DNA of 64,000 nt, from positions 1-64,000 of the forward strand of contig CAKQQT010000007.1 in the NCBI GenBank assembly GCA_934271235.1. Reading direction: 5' to 3'. Each line of letters starts with the position of its first letter. The first letter of the stretch is position 1. Shown here one piece after another: positions 37,587 through 43,586 of the stretch. Source of the stretch: an uncultured Clostridia bacterium (lineage in GTDB: Bacteria; Bacillota; Clostridia; Peptostreptococcales; Anaerovoracaceae). The notes beneath the pieces are model-generated. The model made no database searches. It saw only the letters and a list, made by a program, of their open reading frames with translations, and was not told the origin of the DNA. A program made the translations under genes and the position numbers.

Positions 37587-37690
37587 TTTCTTTTTGTTCT
37601 TTTTTGTATTTTTGCTTATTTTCACAGAAAATATCCTTATTTTTTGCCTTTTTTCCTATTTTTTTACCGATTTTGGTTAAAATTAAAAGT

Positions 37691-37706
37691 TGGCACGCCT
37701 TTTGCT
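37691..37706 (+). promoter_or_regulatory. Sigma-54 (-24/-12) promoter of the 79-residue protein gene
   Basis: TGGCACG-CCTT-TTGCT matches the sigma-54 consensus TGGCACG-N4-TTGCW at every fixed position. It lies 90 nt upstream of the small gene. The only AAA+ sigma-54 activator in the window is encoded next door, and enhancer-like sites lie at the right distance. Confidence 0.9.
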
Positions 37707-37796
37707 GTACATAAGTGCAAAAGGGGATACAAATAGAAACCCAAAATAAAGATCAAAATAAATTTAAAGATGTATTAAAAAACGGAGGTAAGCATT

Positions 37797-38036
37797 ATGG
37801 CAAACAAGAAAGAATTATTAGACAACGCTTTCAACGAAGCGATCAGCACCGTTCCTTACAACGGCATGGATCCGCAGACTGCAGTGGAGATGATCAAAGT
37901 TGCGATGAAGAACATCGGCGAGCGTGACTATCACGACTTTACAGATGATGAGATCAAAGCAACCATCGTTGCAGGATTCGAATCTCTCAAAGAAGTCGGT
38001 CAGGACTTCAAGATCCAGACTTGGATGATGAAATAA
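37797..38036 (+). CDS. 79-residue soluble protein under sigma-54 control, unknown
   Basis: I do not recognise this protein. It is 79 residues, mainly helical and acidic, starting MANKKELLDNAFNEAIS and ending KIQTWMMK, with no transmembrane segment, cysteine or obvious motif. GGAGG lies 8 nt before the ATG, a perfect sigma-54 promoter 90 nt upstream and a bidirectional terminator downstream, so it is a real, separately regulated gene. Shared activator sites connect it with the NhaC-type transporter. A regulatory or chaperone-like small partner of that pathway is one possibility; nothing in the sequence proves it. Confidence 0.8.
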   Translation: MANKKELLDNAFNEAISTVPYNGMDPQTAVEMIKVAMKNIGERDYHDFTDDEIKATIVAGFESLKEVGQDFKIQTWMMK

Positions 38037-38058
38037 GCAGGATCTTCTGCACCGACCC

Positions 38059-38203
38059 ATCATAAAGTCATAAAGTTAAATAAGTAAAGAAAAATAAAGC
38101 AAATAAAGAATTCAACCCATAATAAAGTTAAATAAAGAATAAAGAATAAAGAATATAAAGTAAAAAGCCGAAGATCCGAGCTGCCCCATACACCTCGGAT
38201 CTT
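38059..38203. terminator. AT-rich tract and bidirectional terminator between convergent genes
   Basis: The first part (38059-38166) is low-complexity sequence made of ATAAAG-type units such as AATAAAGAATAAAGAATAAA. It is followed by a 10-bp hairpin AAGATCCGAG (38171-38180) pairing with CTCGGATCTT (38194-38203). On the minus strand CGGCTTTTTA follows and on the plus strand TGTTGT. It separates the small sigma-54-controlled gene from the converging regulator gene. Confidence 0.7.
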
Positions 38204-38220
38204 TGTTGTACTGCTTGCTG

Positions 38221-40311
38221 CTACAGCTGATGTTTGATCTTTTTGCGCGCGAGCGTGGTCTGCGGGATGTTGAGAAATTCCGCCGCTTTACGCGTAGTGC
38301 CCTCTTTTTTGAGTGCGTAGGCGATGAGCCGCTTTTCCTGCTCGTCCATGATCTTGTTGAAATCAATAGATTCTTCCCGGCGAAATTCCTTTTTGAGGTC
38401 GATCATGCTTTCGTTGTAAACATTCACGTTCAGGAGCTCGTCGACCGCGTCGCCGTCGATCTGCTGCGTGCGCTCGCTGATGTAGAGACGATGCACGGTG
38501 TTCTCCAGTTCGCGGACATTGCCCGGCCAGTGATATTCCTCCAGCTTGCGGCAGGCTTCGGCCGTAAAGCTTTTTTCGATCCCGTATTTTTGGCTGTAAT
38601 GGCGGATAAAAGCTCCCGCCAGACAGTCGATATCTTCCGGCCGTTCCCGCAGCGGCGGTACGTTGATGCAGCAGATGTTCAGTCGATAATACAGGTCTTC
38701 GCGGAATTTTCCCTCGTCCACCAGCTTGCGCAGCGGAATGTTGTTGGCACAGATCACGCGCACGTTGACATTCTTCGGCGTGGTGCCGCCGACGCGGTAA
38801 AAGCTGTTCTCCTGCAGGACCCGCAGCAGTTTGGACTGCATGGCCAGCGGCAGGGCGCCGATCTCATCCAGGAACAGAGTCCCGTTATTGGCGATCTCAA
38901 AGTAGCCCTCCTTGCCGGTCGTCGACGCGCCGGTGAACGAGCCCTTTTCATAGCCGAAGAACTCCGACTCCGCCAGATTTTCTTGGATCGTGGCGCAATT
39001 GATCTTGATGCACGGCTGCGAGCGGCGCGGACTGTTCTGTTGGAGCAGGTCAAAGACTTTCTCCTTGCCGACGCCGGTCTCCCCTTGAATGATGACGTTG
39101 CAGTCGTACTGCGCGACATTCAGGACGTCCTCGACCATGTCTTCCGTAACGGGACTCATATAAAGGAAGCCGTCGATCTGTTTGGCGGCCGTCTGCGTGC
39201 GTTCTTCTTTGACGATCGACGCTTTGCGTTTTTTGATATGATCGACATTGGTCCTGCGGTAAAACTCGTCGAGATTGCGGAACACGTTTTCCGTTTCGCT
39301 GACAAGCTGCAGCGCATATTCGAAAGTATTGGCGTAGATGCCGTCGAGCGCGTAGTTGATGACTTCTTTGCCGAGGCTGTCCGCGATCAGCATGCCCTTG
39401 GAATAGGCGTTGCCGATGTTCGTATGGCACACCAAACCGCCGGGACGCACGATCAGAGCCGCGACGCTTTCGCATCCCTTGATCTCCTCCAGATTGATGA
39501 CGACATCCACATCACGTCCGCGCAGGGCTTCCCGCACGCTTTTGGCGGTTTCGACCGGCAGGTTCATCGGCAGGAACATCGCCTCCGAAACCAGGCTGCC
39601 GATCGCTTCCAAAAGCGCCGCTTTCACTGCCTGCACACTGCCGCCGCGGCTGCTTTCAAAGATGCAGGAAATGGTCATCTCCGGGTTGCGCTTTTTGAGC
39701 ATACGCGCATACAGGACGATCTCGACCAGGCTGTTGCCGATGATAACGCCGTTGTCCGCCCGCATTGATGCAAGCTCGGTGCCGATCCCATAAAAGCTGC
39801 CTTCTTCGTCCAGCGCGCGCAGAAGCGTCTTGAGCTGATCCGGATCGAACCGATTGATCTCCTTGAGTACGGTGGCTTCAAAGCAGATCGCGTAGCCGCT
39901 GCAGTGCAGCAGCCCGTATTCGTAATCGATGCTCTGAATGGACTCCAGATAAAACGGCAGGGCCGTCATCGTCGTCAAGCTCACCACACGATCGCCCGGC
40001 TTCAGCCCGCAGTCCGCAAGATCCTCCGCGATCTCCTCAACGATCCCCGAAAACAGGCCGCCGCTTTCGGTATAGGGATTCTGCAGTTTCCCGCGTTCCC
40101 GCACGATCTTAAAGATCTTTTCCTTTATCTTCTCTTCATCATATTCACAGATACTGCAGATCTGCAAAAGGCTGTCGCGTTCCATGGAGACCTGATCCAC
40201 CGCGATGCGAAGTTCCTTTGCTCTGAGTGTCCGGTCATTATCAACTTTCCAAGCGGTTACCGTCAGACTGCCTTTTGGCTCCAGTACCCGATCGATTCCT
40301 GCGTTTTTCAT
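38221..40311 (-). CDS. Sigma-54-dependent activator with N-terminal diaminohexanoate-dehydrogenase-like domain
   Basis: A 696-residue regulator. The AAA+ domain has Walker A GETGVGKE (410-417), the sigma-54-contacting loop as GSFTGA (457-462, usually GAFTGA) and Walker B GTLFLDEIG (477-485). A Fis-type helix-turn-helix ends the protein (about 655-690, RKAAEFLNIPQTTLARK). The first 350 residues are not a PAS, GAF or receiver domain. They resemble L-erythro-3,5-diaminohexanoate dehydrogenase of lysine fermentation: RVLEPKGSLTVTAWKVDND, then RERGKLQNPYTESGG and, later, GKEVINYALDGIYANTFEYALQ. The dinucleotide glycine loop is degenerate, so I infer a ligand sensor, not an enzyme. AAAGGA 6 nt before the ATG sets the start. 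It controls, by inference, the sigma-54 promoters at 37691 and 40634. Confidence 0.85.
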   Translation of the reverse strand: MKNAGIDRVLEPKGSLTVTAWKVDNDRTLRAKELRIAVDQVSMERDSLLQICSICEYDEEKIKEKIFKIVRERGKLQNPYTESGGLFSGIVEEIAEDLADCGLKPGDRVVSLTTMTALPFYLESIQSIDYEYGLLHCSGYAICFEATVLKEINRFDPDQLKTLLRALDEEGSFYGIGTELASMRADNGVIIGNSLVEIVLYARMLKKRNPEMTISCIFESSRGGSVQAVKAALLEAIGSLVSEAMFLPMNLPVETAKSVREALRGRDVDVVINLEEIKGCESVAALIVRPGGLVCHTNIGNAYSKGMLIADSLGKEVINYALDGIYANTFEYALQLVSETENVFRNLDEFYRRTNVDHIKKRKASIVKEERTQTAAKQIDGFLYMSPVTEDMVEDVLNVAQYDCNVIIQGETGVGKEKVFDLLQQNSPRRSQPCIKINCATIQENLAESEFFGYEKGSFTGASTTGKEGYFEIANNGTLFLDEIGALPLAMQSKLLRVLQENSFYRVGGTTPKNVNVRVICANNIPLRKLVDEGKFREDLYYRLNICCINVPPLRERPEDIDCLAGAFIRHYSQKYGIEKSFTAEACRKLEEYHWPGNVRELENTVHRLYISERTQQIDGDAVDELLNVNVYNESMIDLKKEFRREESIDFNKIMDEQEKRLIAYALKKEGTTRKAAEFLNIPQTTLARKKIKHQL

Positions 40312-40455
40312 ATGCTGTCCTTTTCTGTTTCTGTCTTTCCTCTTAGCTGTTTCGTGCGCCGCGCATAGCGCGGGAGATGCCGCACTTTGTGCATGAAATG
40401 CTACGTATTGCATTTTACGCTTTGCATTTTGCGCATGGCGCTTCGCACTCTTTTG

Positions 40456-40483
40456 AGTATACCCGATTTTGTCTTTTTGTCAA
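40456..40483 (-). promoter_or_regulatory. Probable sigma-A promoter of the sigma-54 activator gene
   Basis: On the minus strand TTGACA (40478-40483) and TATACT (40456-40461) are 16 bp apart, about 145 nt before the activator ATG. The activator-site copy at 40489-40506 lies 5 bp upstream of the -35, so autoregulation is possible. Confidence 0.65.
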
Positions 40484-40488
40484 GGCGT

Positions 40489-40537
40489 TTGACCCATTTT
40501 TGGTTATTCGATCATGTTTCAGACCCATTTTCGGGTC
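40489..40537 (+). promoter_or_regulatory. Upstream activator sites for the transporter's sigma-54 promoter
   Basis: Two direct copies of the motif seen at 37539-37586: TTGACCCATTTTTGGTTA (40489-40506) and CAGACCCATTTTCGGGTC (40520-40537). The core GACCCA-N2-TT-N-GG is kept in both. They lie about 100-145 bp upstream of the sigma-54 promoter at 40634 and beside the activator's own promoter. Confidence 0.7.
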
Positions 40538-40633
40538 TGTTTTTTATTTTTTGCTTTATCTCTTTAAAAAAATAATGTATACAAGCACTGCAATTTCAAG
40601 TATTGTACCATTTTTCTTTTCTTAGCGTTTTCT

Positions 40634-40649
40634 TGGCATACTCCTTGCT
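40634..40649 (+). promoter_or_regulatory. Sigma-54 (-24/-12) promoter of the NhaC-type transporter
   Basis: TGGCATA-CTCC-TTGCT fits the sigma-54 consensus with the essential GG and GC doublets in correct register. It lies 53 nt upstream of the transporter ATG and downstream of two activator-site copies. Confidence 0.85.
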
Positions 40650-40701
40650 ATATATTATTTGCGGAATCATCATTCTGAATCAATTTTAAAGGAGAAACTA
40701 A

Positions 40702-42201
40702 ATGAAAGTTGTAAAAGCAATTCTCAAATTCGTGCCAGTATTCGTGCTGGCAGGATTGATGATCTGCGGCAAGGGTCATCTTTTGGAGGGGCAGGACGCT
40801 ATGGTCGCGGCTCCGATCGCCTTCTTAACAGCCGTTATCATCGCAATGCTCGTAGAAAAAAAGAAATGGCAGGAATGTCTGGATGCCGCAATGAGCTCCG
40901 TCAGCAACATTCTTGTCGCTCTGTTCATCCTGATGCTCGCTTATGTTATGGCAAACTGCTTCATGAGCTTCGGTGTCGGCGCATCCGTTGTAAATATCGC
41001 GCTGAAACTCGGCGTAACCGCCAAAACCGTTGCCTGTGTCGGCTTGATCTGCACCGGCGTGCTTTCCGTAGCTACCGGTACTTCCTGGGGTACGTTTGCT
41101 GCCTGCGCGCCGATTTTCCTCTGGCTGTCCCATATCGTCGGCGGCGACATCTATCTGACGGTCTGCGCGATCGCCGGCGGTGCTTGCTTCGGTGACAACA
41201 TCGGCCTGATCTCGGATACGACCATCGTATCTTCCGGTATCCAGGGCGTACAGGTTACGGACAGAATCCGTCACCAGGGTGTTTGGTCGATCTCTTGCTT
41301 AATTTTGGCAGCCATTGCTTTCTATATCGCAGCCTCTGTGATGGGACTGCATGGCACCGGCGACGCTTCCACCGTTATGGACAACATCACGCCGGAGATC
41401 TACGCATTCCTCGAGCAAGAACGTCCGGCAGCCATCGACCTCTTGAATCAGGTTTCCGACGGCGTCGCGCTGTACATGGTCATTCCGCTGATCCTCGTTA
41501 TCGTACTGGCAATTCTGGGTGTCAACACCTTTGCCTGCATCGGTTCCGGTATCGTTTCCTCCTACATCTTAGGTCTCTTCGCTGGCACATCCTGCGACTT
41601 GCAGGCGTTTCTGGATGACTTCTTCTACGCAGGTGTAGAAGACGCAGGCGCTTGGGTTATCCCGATGATGATGTGGGTTGCAGCATTCGGCGGCGTTATG
41701 CAGCTGATGGACGCGTTCGCGCCTCTGGCAGCACTGATCCAGAAGCTTTCCAAGAAAGTCAGACACTTACTCGGCTGGAACGCAGTCCTGTCCTTGCTCG
41801 GCAACGCTGCACTGGCTGACGAAATGGCACAGATCGTTACCATCGGACCGGTTATCAAGCAGGTTACCGAAGATAACGTTGTATGCGAAACAGAAGAAGC
41901 TGAATATAAGTTAAAACTGAGAAACGCGACCTTCGGCGACGCGATGGGCGTATTCGGTTCCCAGCTGATTCCTTGGCACGTTTACCTCGGTTTCTATGTC
42001 GGTATCGCTGCCGGCGTCTATCCGCTGGTTCCGCTGACCAACATTGACTTCATCAAGTTCAACTTCATGGCTATGATCGCGGTTCTTTCCCTGCTGATCT
42101 TAACTTTCACAGGTCTGGACAGATTCGTACCGTTCTTCAAGATGCCGACCGAACCGGAAGTACAGCTCAAGAAAAATATCGAAAAGAACAAAGCAGCTTA
42201 A
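40702..42201 (+). CDS. NhaC-superfamily transporter (possible lysine or amino acid transporter)
   Basis: A 499-residue integral membrane protein with about 12 helices. It has the ion-transporter/NhaC signatures SVATGTSWGTFAACAPIF (about residue 130) and GGACFGDNIGLISDTTIVSS (about 155-175). AAAGGAGAAAC precedes the ATG. Members of this superfamily include Na+/H+ antiporters and proteins predicted by comparative genomics to carry lysine (LysW-like). Control by an activator with a lysine-fermentation-enzyme-like sensor, through a sigma-54 promoter, makes an amino acid substrate more likely than simple sodium exchange. This is inference; no substrate residue can be read off. Confidence 0.88.
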   Translation: MKVVKAILKFVPVFVLAGLMICGKGHLLEGQDAMVAAPIAFLTAVIIAMLVEKKKWQECLDAAMSSVSNILVALFILMLAYVMANCFMSFGVGASVVNIALKLGVTAKTVACVGLICTGVLSVATGTSWGTFAACAPIFLWLSHIVGGDIYLTVCAIAGGACFGDNIGLISDTTIVSSGIQGVQVTDRIRHQGVWSISCLILAAIAFYIAASVMGLHGTGDASTVMDNITPEIYAFLEQERPAAIDLLNQVSDGVALYMVIPLILVIVLAILGVNTFACIGSGIVSSYILGLFAGTSCDLQAFLDDFFYAGVEDAGAWVIPMMMWVAAFGGVMQLMDAFAPLAALIQKLSKKVRHLLGWNAVLSLLGNAALADEMAQIVTIGPVIKQVTEDNVVCETEEAEYKLKLRNATFGDAMGVFGSQLIPWHVYLGFYVGIAAGVYPLVPLTNIDFIKFNFMAMIAVLSLLILTFTGLDRFVPFFKMPTEPEVQLKKNIEKNKAA

Positions 42202-42247
42202 TCCGCTTTGATCCGAATGTTCCAATATTCATAGGTACTCACTGAAA

Positions 42248-42292
42248 CAGGGCGCCCGCGCGAGTCCGAAAAGGATCCGCGCGGGCGCCCTG
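42248..42292 (+). terminator. Large GC-rich hairpin after the transporter gene
   Basis: A perfect 15-bp stem (CAGGGCGCCCGCGCG at 42248-42262 with CGCGCGGGCGCCCTG at 42278-42292) around a 15-nt loop, 46 nt after the transporter stop. No T-run follows directly, so it may act as a 3' stabiliser or factor-assisted terminator. From here to 42641 I see AT-rich sequence without a convincing gene. Confidence 0.6.
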
Positions 42293-42641
42293 CTCATGCC
42301 TGTCTTCACATAAGGCCTCTCTCAAAAATCCCAAAAAAAACTTTTGATGCATAGGACTGCTATCTTTTTGTGGTTTTGCTCAAAAAAAGCATGCCGATGC
42401 CATTCTATCCTCAGATTTATCCCATCGACTGCTTTCTTCTCCCCTTGCATTTCTCTTTTTTTACAATTCTCGACATTCTTCGCACTTTTTCGAGCTTTTT
42501 CTCGCATGCACCCGTGTTCTCCCTGCCTCTCGCCACCCGACTTTCTACTCTTTGCTTCGCGTATGATGCTTTTTTTCGGAGCAAAGTGCGATTTGGATCT
42601 AGTTTTATGCAGCAAAACTTTTTTCGCTTGCCCAATCGCCC

Positions 42642-42780
42642 GGTGCAGGATCGCACAGCAACGCTCAGTCGTCGGCGAAGGCCCTTCGCTTGGCCGTCGG
42701 TGCAGGATTGCACTGCGACGCTCAGTCGTCGGCGAAGGCCCTTCGTTCGGCCGTCGGTGCAGGCCTTTCGCTTGGCTGTG
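42642..42780. repeat. 57-bp tandem repeat, 2.4 copies
   Basis: A 57-bp unit starting GGTGCAGGAT and containing CGCTCAGTCGTCGGCGAAGG begins at 42642, 42699 and 42756 (last copy partial). It ends next to the stop of the COG2426 membrane protein gene. The length is a multiple of three and keeps frames open, but there is no start signal. Confidence 0.85.
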
Positions 42781-42786
42781 CTCTGC

Positions 42787-43263
42787 CTATACCAGCGAGC
42801 TGACGCCGTAGGTCAGGATGGTGACGATCGTGCCGGCGACCAGGACGCCTGCGGCGATGGCCGGAAACGCGCGTTTCAGCTGCATGTCCAGCATGGCAGC
42901 GATCAGGGCGCCGGTCCAAGCGCCGGTGCCCGGGAGCGGGATGGCGACAAAGATCATCAGTCCCCAAAATTCATAGCGCAGGACCTGCGCTTTTTTGCTC
43001 TCCGCTTTATCCTCAAAGTGTTTGACGACCTTTGCGAGCCGTTCGCTTTTGGTCTGCATCCATTTGAAGATCTTGCGGATGAAGACAATGATAAACGGGA
43101 TCGGCACCAGATTACCGATCACCGCGGTCAATAAAGCGATCTTGATATCCAGCCCGGCGATCACGCCTGCGGGGATCGCCGCCCGCAGTTCCAGTACCGG
43201 AACCATCGAAATCAAAAATGTCATCAGCACATTGCCGAAGGTTGTTCCCCCTAATGCTCCCAT
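42787..43263 (-). CDS. Small multidrug-export-type membrane protein (COG2426 family)
   Basis: A 158-residue polytopic protein with about four helices. It has the family signature VPVLELRAAIPAGV near residue 22 and FVAIPLPGTGAWTGAL near residue 108, the pattern of the putative small multi-drug export family, whose transport role is not well proven. The frame opens 23 codons earlier, but the ATG at 43263, preceded by AGGGGACGAAGA, matches the family start. It is a single gene between ppdK and tandem repeats. Confidence 0.88.
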   Translation of the reverse strand: MGALGGTTFGNVLMTFLISMVPVLELRAAIPAGVIAGLDIKIALLTAVIGNLVPIPFIIVFIRKIFKWMQTKSERLAKVVKHFEDKAESKKAQVLRYEFWGLMIFVAIPLPGTGAWTGALIAAMLDMQLKRAFPAIAAGVLVAGTIVTILTYGVSSLV

Positions 43264-43308
43264 TCTTCGTCCCCTTTTTTCGTTTATTTTTGCTTGTTTC
43301 CTTTTCAA

Positions 43309-43334
43309 AAGTGCGCCCGCACAGGGGCGCACTT
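43309..43334 (-). terminator. Hairpin between ppdK and the small export gene
   Basis: A 10-bp perfect stem (AAGTGCGCCC at 43309-43318 with GGGCGCACTT at 43325-43334) and a 6-nt loop. On the minus strand TTGAAAA follows. The weak T-run makes it a modest terminator for ppdK. Confidence 0.5.
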
Positions 43335-43373
43335 GTCTGTTTTAGCTTTTTTAAATCTTCTTGCGGCTTCACG

Positions 43374-43494
43374 TTTGCGTGGACCGCTTTCAAGATCAGC
43401 GAGTCTCGCTTTGCTTTTTGCGTGGACCGTTTCCGGTTCAGCGAGTCTCGCTTTGCTTTTTGCGTGGACCGTTTCCGGTTCAGCGAGTCTCGCC
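43374..43494. repeat. 42-bp tandem repeat downstream of ppdK
   Basis: A 42-bp unit starting GCGAGTCTCGCTTTGC and ending GTTTCCGGTTCA occurs twice exactly (43399-43440 and 43441-43482). It is flanked by a diverged partial unit on the left (from 43374) and the first 12 bp of another on the right. Exact identity suggests recent duplication. Each unit starts with the small palindrome GCGAGTCTCGC. Confidence 0.9.
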
Positions 43495-43586
43495 TCGTGA
43501 TGCAGGTCGGTCCCGCAGGCAATTATTCCGCAAGTCCTCCGCATATTCTGCGGCAGCTGACGTGATCCGTCTGCTGCGATCTGCCG

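Noticed and set aside
40312..40701. Lysine riboswitch upstream of the NhaC-type transporter
   Set aside because: The region is occupied by activator sites and promoters. No multi-helix junction or terminator resembling a lysine riboswitch is visible.
42322..42811. Overlapping frames on both strands between the transporter and the COG2426 gene
   Set aside because: Low-complexity basic or phenylalanine-rich translations, no domain, and no good ribosome site; the sequence looks like AT-rich filler followed by tandem repeats.
43112..43544. Minus-strand frames through the 42-bp repeats (ARLAEPETVHAKSK units)
   Set aside because: The repeats alone keep the frames open. One overlaps the COG2426 gene start in another frame, and no start signal is convincing.
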